Source of the DNA: a virus | Virus record (IMG/VR): IMGVR_UViG_3300013132_000131 | Coordinates: 1-34,173 of that record | DNA: 34,173 nucleotides | Reading direction: 5' to 3' (one strand) | Part shown: positions 23,663 to 31,121 of the stretch, in pieces | Layout: every line of letters starts with the position of its first letter | Numbering within the stretch: the stretch's first letter is position 1 | Made by a program: the position numbers and the translations under genes | Notes under the pieces: generated by a model | Database searches by the model: none | The model's input: the letters and a program-made list of their open reading frames with translations, nothing else | What the model was told of the DNA's origin: nothing

Positions 23663-24002
23663 CTAGAGTTTTCCTCATTTTATCCATTACTTTTTCATTT
23701 TGTATTGGATAATCAACTCCGAATGATTCTCTGAGGGTTTTTTTTCTTTTTGGTTCAGAACATTTTCTACATAAGTAATCTCCCCATTTTTCATTATCAT
23801 AAAGTAGATAGTTTTTATAGATTATGTTTTTTTCAATTCCACATGAGTCACATTTACACTTTATTTTAAAATGAGATCCTTTGGATAGTAGTTCTGGTGG
23901 TATAATGATAGTTTCTCCGATAGTGGTTTCATAACCAAGATCAGTAAAATAATTTAAATTATTTATATTAATTTTTATATTTATTTCTCTAGTGAGAATC
24001 AT
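23625..24002 (-). CDS. Truncated homing-endonuclease N-terminal fragment
   Basis: A 125-residue protein. It contains a CKCDSC...CRKC zinc-binding pattern, then one copy of the repeat RESFGVDYPIQNEKVMDKMR that occurs five times in the complete endonuclease at 25299-26945, and then stops after a short unrelated tail (DVKRDKNKNQDG). The catalytic VSR-like domain is absent, so it cannot be an active nuclease. The 3' end overlaps the start of the RNase R gene. It is best read as the remnant of an endonuclease inserted upstream of RNase R, with the 3' part lost; a residual DNA-binding role is possible. Confidence 0.65.
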   Translation of the reverse strand: MILTREINIKININNLNYFTDLGYETTIGETIIIPPELLSKGSHFKIKCKCDSCGIEKNIIYKNYLLYDNEKWGDYLCRKCSEPKRKKTLRESFGVDYPIQNEKVMDKMRKTLDVKRDKNKNQDG

Positions 24003-24093
24003 GTTATATTATTTATTATATTTTATATATTAATTTTAATGGATTGTTTAAACAAAAATAATTATTTCTATATAATTTAAAGAGAGAGATATA

Positions 24094-24107
24094 TTATAAT
24101 ATATATC
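24094..24107 (+). promoter_or_regulatory. Putative late promoter of gp26
   Basis: TTATAATATATATC lies 20 bases before the ATG at 24127, followed by an A-rich leader. Confidence 0.5.
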
Positions 24108-24126
24108 AAAAAAATAATAATTAAAT

Positions 24127-25074
24127 ATGTCACAAAATGAAATGAGTGAAGAAGATTACTTAAAAAGACATCTTCAAGATTTAGAAGATGGTAAGAAATC
24201 TCAAAATTTTATAAATTCTGATATTCCGGTATCTAATACAAATACATCTGCAGATAGTAATAGAGCATCTGATCTACAATACTTCAATTTTGATGTAAAA
24301 GAATTGCCTTGTGGTCAATTCTATCCAGTTGGTACACTTTTTATGGTTAGACCTGCTCAAGTTAAAGAAATTCAAGCATATTCCATGGTTGATGATAATA
24401 ACTTTTATGATATTGTTGAGAAAATGAATGATATGTTACAATCATGTGTTAGAGTTAAGTATGCTGATGGTAGAATTTCATCTTATATGGATATTAAAGA
24501 TCAGGATAGATTATTTCTAATATTTTTAATTAGAGAATTAACCTTTCAACAAGGTAATGGTCTATCCGTTAACTTAACATGTAAGTGTGGTGAAGAGAAT
24601 GTTATAGAATTGAAAAGAGATAACTTTGTTTATCATGAGATAGATGAGAAGTTATTAAAGTTTTATAATAAAAACACCGGATCATATCACTTCAATACTG
24701 TTAATGGTAAAAATTTTGAATTGACTCCTCCAAATATTGGATTACAAAAGGCATTTACAGATTATATTATCAAAGAAAATAATGATAAAAGAAATCCAAA
24801 CTTAGCTTTCTTAAAAATTATTCCTTTTATGTTAGTTGGTAGAAGTAACATTACATATGATGGTATTAAGGCTAAATTAAAAGAGTTTGAACAAATGGAT
24901 CAAACATCATTTCAATTTCTTAATGCTGCTGTTGGTAAAATGACATTTGGTATCAAAGAATTGAAAAAGACTTGTTCGTGTGGTGAGGAGATCCGCACGG
25001 AAATGCAGTTTCCCAACGGAGCCTCAGGTATTTTCGTTATTCATGACGCCTTTGAAGCATATATTAAAGAATAA
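24127..25074 (+). CDS. 26: Baseplate hub protein gp26-like (T4_baseplate family)
   Basis: A 315-residue protein. After a ~50-residue polar N-terminus, the segment VKELPCGQFYPVGTLFMVRP, then AQVKEIQAYSMVDDNNFYDI, LQSCVRVKYADG and DRLFLIFLIRELTF matches the T4 baseplate protein family that includes gp26 (208 residues in T4). Two CxCG pairs, CKCG (152-155) and CSCG (283-286), could together bind a zinc ion. The gp51-like gene overlaps the 3' end, as expected from the T4 gene order 26-51. Bases 24985-25050 are about half G+C (34 of 66) and use codons such as CGC, ACG and CCC that are rare elsewhere in this window. Confidence 0.75.
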   Translation: MSQNEMSEEDYLKRHLQDLEDGKKSQNFINSDIPVSNTNTSADSNRASDLQYFNFDVKELPCGQFYPVGTLFMVRPAQVKEIQAYSMVDDNNFYDIVEKMNDMLQSCVRVKYADGRISSYMDIKDQDRLFLIFLIRELTFQQGNGLSVNLTCKCGEENVIELKRDNFVYHEIDEKLLKFYNKNTGSYHFNTVNGKNFELTPPNIGLQKAFTDYIIKENNDKRNPNLAFLKIIPFMLVGRSNITYDGIKAKLKEFEQMDQTSFQFLNAAVGKMTFGIKELKKTCSCGEEIRTEMQFPNGASGIFVIHDAFEAYIKE

Positions 25075-25291
25075 GCTTCTTTTACAAAAACACTTTCATA
25101 CACAGGAATGGTCGATGGATAATTGGCCATTCTGGATGTTTGAAGAAAATATTAAGCTTGTTAACGAGATTATTGAAGAAGAAGATAAGCAACGAAAATC
25201 AGAGGAAGACTCACAGAGGTCTGGGATGCCAGATACTTCATCTATGATGAAAAATGCTACTAATTTCGCAAGTAATATTCCTAAATTTTAA
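25043..25291 (+). CDS. 51: Baseplate hub assembly protein gp51-like
   Basis: An 82-residue protein read in the +1 frame relative to gp26. The ATG at 25043 (MTPLKHILKNKLLLQKHF) overlaps the end of gp26 by 32 bases; a GTG at 24980 would extend the overlap to 95 bases. The segment EWSMDNWPFWMFEENIKLVN followed by a charged EEEDKQRKSEED helix resembles small proteins annotated as gp51 in T4-type phages, which act in baseplate hub assembly. In T4 gp51 is longer (249 residues). The order 26-51 and the overlap support the call; a programmed +1 fusion to gp26 is an alternative. Stop codon lies just before the terminator. Confidence 0.55.
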   Translation: MTPLKHILKNKLLLQKHFHTQEWSMDNWPFWMFEENIKLVNEIIEEEDKQRKSEEDSQRSGMPDTSSMMKNATNFASNIPKF

Positions 25292-25314
25292 AACCCAGTT
25301 AAAAACTGGGTTTT
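25290..25314. terminator. Bidirectional terminator
   Basis: Arms AAAACCCAGTT / AACTGGGTTTT with loop AAA. The stop codons of both convergent genes (25291 +, 25299 -) lie in it. Confidence 0.9.
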
Positions 25315-26945
25315 ATTTCAAATTTTATTTTACCACAATCCCAAATTTTATTTAAGTTTATCTTTGATGTGTATTGGCTTTCGGTTAGATTTGTATCTAA
25401 TATTTTTAGTTTTGATTTTGTGAAATTTTGTTTATGTTTTCTTTTATTATCTATAATATATTTATAATCTGGTCCAGTTTCATTTATTTTATTGAATCCT
25501 AGTTTAAAATATAAATTTCCAATACTCCAATCAAGATCTGCATAGCTTATAATTCTATTTGGCTTGAATTCTTTTATAAAATAATTAAGTAGTTTAGAGG
25601 CTCCTCCAACCACATTAGTATTTAATAGGTTACAAAATCTAGAAAGGTTCCATTCCTCTTCTTTCATTTTAATTCTACCTTCATTTTTATTAAAAGTCAT
25701 GACCGATACCAATTCATCATCATGGAATAATCCAATTTTTATATTTGATCTATCAGATCCCTGTATGTGATTTTTATTTAAAAAATCGGTTGTGTTATCT
25801 ATTTCCTTTATGATGCATTTTCTGGCCCATATTTTTCTTTGGTTTATTTTCAATAAGTTTTTTATTTGACTTTTAATAATTTCACCTTTTAGATTCCAAT
25901 CGTCTTCCCATATGTGTATTATTCGTATACCTCTTTCTTTAAAGAAATTGGTTTTATCTATATGGTAGTTTTTATTTTTAAATTTATCTGAATGCCAGTA
26001 AAGACCGTTGAATTCAAATCCAATTTTTAAATCGGGTAAATAAATATCAATTTCAAAGGAGTCTCTATATGGATTTATAATATCTCCATTATATAAAGAA
26101 CTAATATAATTGAATAATTCAACTTCTTTTATAGAATTATGTTCTCCTATTGGGTAACATATTGTACACAATTCTATATTATTTTTAGTTCTTCCGTAAT
26201 AATTATCAGTACTTATTTTAAATAAGTGGTTTTTTGAGCACTTGAATATGTTAAATCCCTCTTCATATTCAATATAATTTACATCTTTGCATATTTTAAA
26301 ATTAGATCTACCCTCTTCAGTTTTAAAAACATGATCTTTTGAATATTTTTCTAAACAAGTTTTTTTAAATTTCTCTTTATACTCTTTGGTTTTTGTATAA
26401 CTATCAACTCCCCATTTTTCTAAACAAGTTTTCTTTGATTTTTCTAAATATTCTTCGGTTTTTGAATAATTATCAACTCCCCATTTTTCAATATATGTTT
26501 CTTTTGATTTCTTTAAATATTCTTCGGTTTTTGAATAATTATCAACTCCCCATTTTTCAATAGATGTTGATTTTACCTTATCTTTATATTCATCGGTTTT
26601 CGAATAATGATCAACTCCGTATTTTTCAATTAAAGTTTTCTTTGAATTTTCTCTTAATTCTTTATTATTCGATGAGCATTTGTTTGAGCAAAAACTTTTA
26701 TAACCATCTTTCCAATTCATATTAAATGAAACTCTGTTCATTGAGCATTCTTTACAATAAACATAATCCGGCTTATTGCTTACCCAGTGCCATATTTTTT
26801 GTCTAAATGGTATTTCTAAATTTTTGGTATATTCAATTATGGTTTGGTATAATGAATAGTTATTATTCTTTATATATGATTCTCTTAATCTATTTGGTGA
26901 TTCAGATACGATATTATCTATTACTTCGAGTCTTTCTTGAACCAT
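25299..26945 (-). CDS. VSR-like (EDxHD-type) homing endonuclease with repeats and GNAT-like domain
   Basis: A 548-residue protein in four parts. Residues ~60-92 hold a CKEC...CSNKC zinc motif. Residues ~105-210 are five tandem 23-residue repeats (IEKWGVDNYSKTEEY...), probably DNA-reading. Residues ~295-350 contain FEIDIYLPDLKIGFEFNGLY followed by WHSD and later IHIWEDDW, the layout of the very-short-patch-repair-like EDxHD homing endonucleases, with acidic and His residues in place. Residues ~375-500 (LVSVMTF, LSRFCNLLNTNVVGGASKLL, ADLDWSIGNLYFKLGF) resemble an acyltransferase (GNAT)-like fold found at the end of such proteins; its role is unclear. It lies between gp51 and the UVR gene. Probably active. 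Confidence 0.82.
   Translation of the reverse strand: MVQERLEVIDNIVSESPNRLRESYIKNNNYSLYQTIIEYTKNLEIPFRQKIWHWVSNKPDYVYCKECSMNRVSFNMNWKDGYKSFCSNKCSSNNKELRENSKKTLIEKYGVDHYSKTDEYKDKVKSTSIEKWGVDNYSKTEEYLKKSKETYIEKWGVDNYSKTEEYLEKSKKTCLEKWGVDSYTKTKEYKEKFKKTCLEKYSKDHVFKTEEGRSNFKICKDVNYIEYEEGFNIFKCSKNHLFKISTDNYYGRTKNNIELCTICYPIGEHNSIKEVELFNYISSLYNGDIINPYRDSFEIDIYLPDLKIGFEFNGLYWHSDKFKNKNYHIDKTNFFKERGIRIIHIWEDDWNLKGEIIKSQIKNLLKINQRKIWARKCIIKEIDNTTDFLNKNHIQGSDRSNIKIGLFHDDELVSVMTFNKNEGRIKMKEEEWNLSRFCNLLNTNVVGGASKLLNYFIKEFKPNRIISYADLDWSIGNLYFKLGFNKINETGPDYKYIIDNKRKHKQNFTKSKLKILDTNLTESQYTSKINLNKIWDCGKIKFEIKPSF
26328..26630 (-). repeat. Tandem 69-bp coding repeats in the homing endonuclease
   Basis: Five units of 23 codons begin (in protein) at residues 106, 129, 152, 175 and 198. 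The central copies are almost identical at the DNA level (CAACTCCCCATTTTTC and TTCTTCGGTTTTTGAATAAT recur), which suggests recent unit duplication. Confidence 0.8.
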
Positions 26946-26957
26946 TTATTGTAAAAT

Positions 26958-26980
26958 TTTATATAATTATATATAAAATT
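26958..26980 (-). promoter_or_regulatory. A/T promoter-like element before the homing endonuclease
   Basis: On the minus strand, AATTTTATATATAATTAT lies upstream of the ATG at 26945. It resembles the late core TTTwATATATA but is embedded in very A/T-rich sequence. Confidence 0.35.
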
Positions 26981-26993
26981 TTTAATATGTTAT

Positions 26994-27022
26994 AAAAAAC
27001 CTATCTCTATGATAGGTTTTTT
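26994..27022. terminator. Terminator of the UVR gene
   Basis: Arms AAAAAACCTATC / GATAGGTTTTTT with loop TCTAT. The minus-strand TAG of gene 27951 lies in the loop. The terminator separates it from the homing endonuclease downstream on the same strand. Confidence 0.88.
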
Positions 27023-27951
27023 ATTTTATTAATTTTGTCTCTTATTTCAGCAGCCATTTCATAAAGTTCTGCATTTAAATATTCTTGCAATTTTCTTTCT
27101 AGTTTAGAAAGGTCTGGTTTTATTTCTTTTGTCTCAACAACTTTAACTTCTTCTTTTTTAGATTCTTCTTTTTTAACTTGTGGTATTTCTATAGATTTTG
27201 ATTTTTTGTAAAGTTCTTTTATTTGATTTCTGATAATAATAGCCTTTTCAAAGTTTTGAGTTTTTATACAATAATTTAGTTCTTTTTCTAATGATTTTAT
27301 AGTTTCAATATCTAAATTGGATATTTTCTCGTTTAAGAGGGAAGCTTCCTCATAATTTTCGGATTTAACGGCTTCTTCTAATTTATTATTTAATTTTTCT
27401 ATATAATCTCCTTTTTCCTTTCTAACTTTTGTTTTCTTTGTAATTAGTTCTTTACTATTATTTATAATCATATTAATTTCACCTTTTGATAGGTAGGAGA
27501 ATTTAAGGTTGAAAATTTTCTCATTATTTATTTCGTGAAATATTTCTTCACCCTCTTGTGTAAGATATACTCTATCACATCCTGATATTTTTAGTGTTTG
27601 TAGACTTAATTTTAATTCATTTAAATTTGATTTTTTTAAATTTATAAATTTTGTCTTACCTAATTTTGGTATTTTTACATATGAAAAATCAGTATCTGGG
27701 AAATTTTTAAGGTATTCAAATGATAATATATCTCTATATCTTTCTATTACATAAAGGTTATCTTTATCTGACATTGCTCCTATGAATACATGATACTCTC
27801 CTTCTTCGATTGCAAATAATCTTTCAAATTTCCAATTCTTGTGGTTTAAAAGAATTTCTATTTCTTGTAAATCTATTTCATCGCATATAGCACCTATTTG
27901 TTGTCTATTGTACTTTTTAAGATTGATACATTTTAGAGTAGCTAGATTCAT
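27007..27951 (-). CDS. Protein with three UVR motifs
   Basis: A 314-residue protein. The N-terminal ~165 residues are a mixed alpha/beta domain of no recognised family. The C-terminal half holds three UVR-type helical hairpins: KLNNKLEEAVKSENYEEASL (~185-213), LEKELNYCIKTQNFEKAIII (~218-247) and LERKLQEYLNAELYEMAAEI (~282-312), separated by a Lys/Glu linker (PQVKKEESKKEEVKVVETKE). UVR motifs mediate UvrB-UvrC contact and occur in McsA and ClpC-type proteins, where they serve protein-protein binding. No nuclease, ATPase or kinase motif is visible, so an adaptor for a host repair or protease complex is an attractive inference. It has a host-type promoter, pointing to early expression. Confidence 0.7.
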   Translation of the reverse strand: MNLATLKCINLKKYNRQQIGAICDEIDLQEIEILLNHKNWKFERLFAIEEGEYHVFIGAMSDKDNLYVIERYRDILSFEYLKNFPDTDFSYVKIPKLGKTKFINLKKSNLNELKLSLQTLKISGCDRVYLTQEGEEIFHEINNEKIFNLKFSYLSKGEINMIINNSKELITKKTKVRKEKGDYIEKLNNKLEEAVKSENYEEASLLNEKISNLDIETIKSLEKELNYCIKTQNFEKAIIIRNQIKELYKKSKSIEIPQVKKEESKKEEVKVVETKEIKPDLSKLERKLQEYLNAELYEMAAEIRDKINKIKNLS

Positions 27952-27970
27952 ATTTTGTTTTTTATTTCTA

Positions 27971-27978
27971 CAAATATA
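27971..27978 (-). promoter_or_regulatory. Host-type promoter -7 box of the UVR gene
   Basis: Minus-strand TATATTTG followed by TAGA, 20 bases before the ATG at 27951. Same core and flanks as at 16370 and 17964. Confidence 0.65.
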
Positions 27979-28004
27979 GTAATTTTTATAAAAATATGAA
28001 AATA

Positions 28005-28020
28005 TTTTTTAATATATAAT
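28005..28020 (+). promoter_or_regulatory. Putative late promoter of gene 28039
   Basis: TTTTTTAATATATAAT, 19 bases before the ATG at 28039, divergent from the host-type promoter of the UVR gene. Confidence 0.55.
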
Positions 28021-28038
28021 AAAAAATATTTTGATAAA

Positions 28039-30495
28039 ATGAGGTATATAGATAATAGAGAAACTTTTATACAAAGGAGTATTTCTAAAAAATTTGAGAA
28101 AACTCCATATTCTGAACACAATTTCCCAATTTATGAAGAGTATTCTGGTAGTGGTAGTGGAAAGGCAATGTTCACTAATAATATTGGTTGGAATGATTCT
28201 TTACTGGGTCGTTTAATAAATCATATTATAAGAAAGATTAAAATAAAATTAGCATCGGTCGTTAAAATACCTAGATTGATTAATAGACTTAATGCTGAGT
28301 TTGAAAAAATACACACTAATGGTTTATTATTGGCTACTTATGATGCTGATATTAAATATAAAATGGAATTTATCAAGGTGGAGGTTTATTCTTTTATTTT
28401 TGAGTTAAAAAAATCTATATCAGAGGGTGATGATGTATCTATTATAAAAAATTTGGCTAAGTCTGCATTGGAAAGCTTAGAGAAGGAGGATGATGAATTA
28501 GAGAATAAGAAAGAAATGATTGATGAGTTAAAAAAATTCTTAGATTTCTTAGAAAGTTATAAACCAGTTTCTAAAAATAGCTCAGGTGGTAATTCAACTG
28601 ATGATAATGGTTTATTTGTTGATAAATATGATTTATTGGTTAGTAATTTGACTTACTTATCAAAGATGTTGACTCAGTATAAGAGTATTAAAACAGATGT
28701 TGTTTCTCCTGTAAAAAAGGGTGTTCCGGTTAAAGAGAGTTTGATATTTGACTATCGATCATTTGTTGATGGTTTAAATGAGAGTTCTAATCCAGCAACT
28801 GCGTCTGTTATATCAAAAGAGCAGAAATATGCTTTTGATGCTTTTTCTAAACTAAAAGTTCAATTTCAAAACTTAGACAAAACTTTAAAAGGTTCAAAGG
28901 ATCCAATTGTTTCTACTGAACAATTATCAAAGATAATCTCAAATAAAGATAGTGAAGTTTATAAAAATTTCATAATTAAACTATATGTTGATATTGTTAA
29001 AAATTTAAATGGTCTTAATAAGACATTTATCGCGCCAAATTCGCCTCTGTATGAAAATTGGAATCTTAGAATTGATAAGTTGACTACTAGTGAGTTTTCA
29101 TCAATATCTGATAAAATGTCAAGATTTGCTTCTGTTGCTTTAAAATTCAAAAAGGCTGAAGAAGACGGAAATTCTCTTTATAATGAATATAATTTCGATG
29201 GTGTTGATTTGGGTAAAAATCTAAAGGGTTATGTTGATACTATGTCTCAGATAAAGTCTTTAAAGATTAATAAATCTAATGATGTTGATAATAGTGAGAT
29301 TGATAATAGTGAGATTGAGAAGTATTTTGAAGAAAATTGTAAATTAGTATTTTCTTTTGAGGTTGATGAAAAGATAGTTGAGGAGTTAAATGTTGAGCTT
29401 AAAAATATTAAAGTTCAGAGAGGATTTATTATTGATGGATTCGATCCGATTATTGAAATACTAAGAATTTTCAATCAAGCCTATAAAATATACATGACTC
29501 CGATTATATCTAAGAGAAGTCAAAACTTAGATGGTTCTGTAGCAGGTCCTAGTCCTGGAACATTATTGGAATATACTGATATGGGTAGTCAAGGTCCTTG
29601 GAGAAACAATAAGTTGTTTGATCAATGGGAAGACGCAGTGTTTAACATTTTGGGTGAAAGAAAGTATCAAGTTATTTTTGATAAGGATACTGTTCTTAGA
29701 GTTGGTGATGAGTTAAGAGAAGGTAAGGGTCCGAGATTAAGACAATTTATGACAGATTTATTAGATGGATCAAAACTTTATAAACCTGGTAGTGAGGGTA
29801 AAGGATCTCAGGCTAAATTACTTGATGAGTATTTTGATAAACCACCTACAGAAACACCTGTTAATACAGAACCTACTGGAGGATCTGGTACTGTAAGTGC
29901 TAATACTTCTATGCAAACTACTATAAATGAGAATTCAAAAGAGATACAAATATTAAAATTAAATGGTCCGGGTCCAGTTTATATACCTAGTAGAGGAACT
30001 TTCTTTATAATAGAGGGTACTTTAATTTCAGTAAATGAGTCTGCTGGTAGTCCGGGATCTCTTATTCAAATATTCGCACATTATATTGGAGATAATAAGA
30101 TTGCATTTGTTAGAAGTTTTGGTCCTTGGAAGAGACTTTTGGAACCTGTTAAGATAGAAAAAAATGAATTAAATAAAATGATTGAAAAGCCTAGACAGGA
30201 TAATGGCAACGCTTATAGTATAAATTATTTCAATTTAAACGACTTTAGAGTTTTACAAGTAAATAAAGAAGTTAAAATTACATATACTACAAAGGAAAAT
30301 TATTCAAAAAGTACCGAAATTGCTTTATCTATTAAAGATATTTATAAAATTTGTTTAAAAGAAGACGGTAAAGAAATGGTGAATTTTGATTTATCTAAAG
30401 ACTTTAAAGAATTTGAGCAAAAGTTTAGAACAATGGGTGTTGATTTTGGTTTTGTTCCAAATGCTAAAAATAAAATTGAAAAATACACAAAATGA
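28039..30495 (+). CDS. Large probable virion or head-internal protein
   Basis: An 818-residue protein of unrecognised family. The N-terminal ~45 residues (ending IYEEYSGSGSGK) look like a short leader before a Gly/Ser linker. Residues ~60-480 are helical and Lys/Glu/Ser-rich, with probable coiled-coil segments. Residues ~540-620 are basic and ~625-650 a Thr/Gly/Pro linker (TETPVNTEPTGGSGTV). The last ~170 residues look like a beta-rich globular domain (GPVYIPSRGTFFIIEGTLIS). No enzyme motif seen. It has a late-type promoter and overlaps the next gene by ATGA, and the tail sheath gene follows, so a virion or assembly role is likely. Confidence 0.65.
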   Translation: MRYIDNRETFIQRSISKKFEKTPYSEHNFPIYEEYSGSGSGKAMFTNNIGWNDSLLGRLINHIIRKIKIKLASVVKIPRLINRLNAEFEKIHTNGLLLATYDADIKYKMEFIKVEVYSFIFELKKSISEGDDVSIIKNLAKSALESLEKEDDELENKKEMIDELKKFLDFLESYKPVSKNSSGGNSTDDNGLFVDKYDLLVSNLTYLSKMLTQYKSIKTDVVSPVKKGVPVKESLIFDYRSFVDGLNESSNPATASVISKEQKYAFDAFSKLKVQFQNLDKTLKGSKDPIVSTEQLSKIISNKDSEVYKNFIIKLYVDIVKNLNGLNKTFIAPNSPLYENWNLRIDKLTTSEFSSISDKMSRFASVALKFKKAEEDGNSLYNEYNFDGVDLGKNLKGYVDTMSQIKSLKINKSNDVDNSEIDNSEIEKYFEENCKLVFSFEVDEKIVEELNVELKNIKVQRGFIIDGFDPIIEILRIFNQAYKIYMTPIISKRSQNLDGSVAGPSPGTLLEYTDMGSQGPWRNNKLFDQWEDAVFNILGERKYQVIFDKDTVLRVGDELREGKGPRLRQFMTDLLDGSKLYKPGSEGKGSQAKLLDEYFDKPPTETPVNTEPTGGSGTVSANTSMQTTINENSKEIQILKLNGPGPVYIPSRGTFFIIEGTLISVNESAGSPGSLIQIFAHYIGDNKIAFVRSFGPWKRLLEPVKIEKNELNKMIEKPRQDNGNAYSINYFNLNDFRVLQVNKEVKITYTTKENYSKSTEIALSIKDIYKICLKEDGKEMVNFDLSKDFKEFEQKFRTMGVDFGFVPNAKNKIEKYTK

Positions 30496-31055
30496 GATAT
30501 TTAAGAGATTGGGGTCTTTGGTTAGAGAGTTTAGAAATTAAAGACTCTGATACATCGGATATTAAAAAGGCTAAAGAGAAGTTAAACACTCTTGAGGATC
30601 AGATTAAGGAATTTAATCTTAAATGTAAGGATATTGATACTGCGTATTCCACTAATGATGATAAAAAAATATCTGATATGGAGAAAAAGATTTTTGGTGA
30701 TAAGGATATTAGGAATGGTCCAGATAGAAATGAATTCTTAGTTAAATATTTAAATATTGCTAAAAAGAAGAGAGAAATAGATAGGGGTGTTAATACGATA
30801 GCAACTGATAATTTAAATCTTCAAAAATCTCAAGATATATTAAATATAGCAACTGATAAGGGTATTAAAGATCAGTATAATAAAGAAATACCTAGGATAA
30901 AACAAAAAATACAAAACACAAAAAATAACATTGAGAAGAAAAAAGTTGATGCCTCTAATAGTTTAAAAGATATCCAGAGGGAGATAGATAATAGAAGAAA
31001 AGAAATGATAGAGTACATCACAAAGATTCAAATGGAGGATAATAAAAAGTATTAA
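30492..31055 (+). CDS. Coiled-coil protein, possible scaffold or internal protein
   Basis: A 187-residue protein, nearly all helix by composition, with long charged heptad stretches (AKEKLNTLEDQIKEFNLKCK and IPRIKQKIQNTKNNIEKKKV). Its ATG overlaps the stop of the preceding gene (ATGA at 30492-30495), which implies translational coupling and a shared function. The N-terminus MRYLRDWGLWLES resembles in length and style the short targeting leaders that T4-type prohead proteases remove from head-internal proteins, but the match to the cleavage consensus is partial. No recognised family. Confidence 0.65.
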   Translation: MRYLRDWGLWLESLEIKDSDTSDIKKAKEKLNTLEDQIKEFNLKCKDIDTAYSTNDDKKISDMEKKIFGDKDIRNGPDRNEFLVKYLNIAKKKREIDRGVNTIATDNLNLQKSQDILNIATDKGIKDQYNKEIPRIKQKIQNTKNNIEKKKVDASNSLKDIQREIDNRRKEMIEYITKIQMEDNKKY

Positions 31056-31093
31056 AAATGGAAAAAAATGGTTTTTTATACTTTATATATATG
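31056..31093 (+). promoter_or_regulatory. Strong late promoter block of the tail sheath gene
   Basis: AAAATGGAAAAAAATGG, a T run (GTTTTTTATA) and CTTTATATATATG, nearly the same as the block at 14728-14766 before the tail tube gene. The sheath ATG is 29 bases further on, after an A-rich leader. Confidence 0.65.
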
Positions 31094-31121
31094 ATAACAC
31101 AAAAAAAAATAATTAAAAAAT

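Noticed and set aside
26328-26630. Possible CRISPR array
   Set aside because: The 69-bp repeats are in-frame protein repeats without unique spacers.
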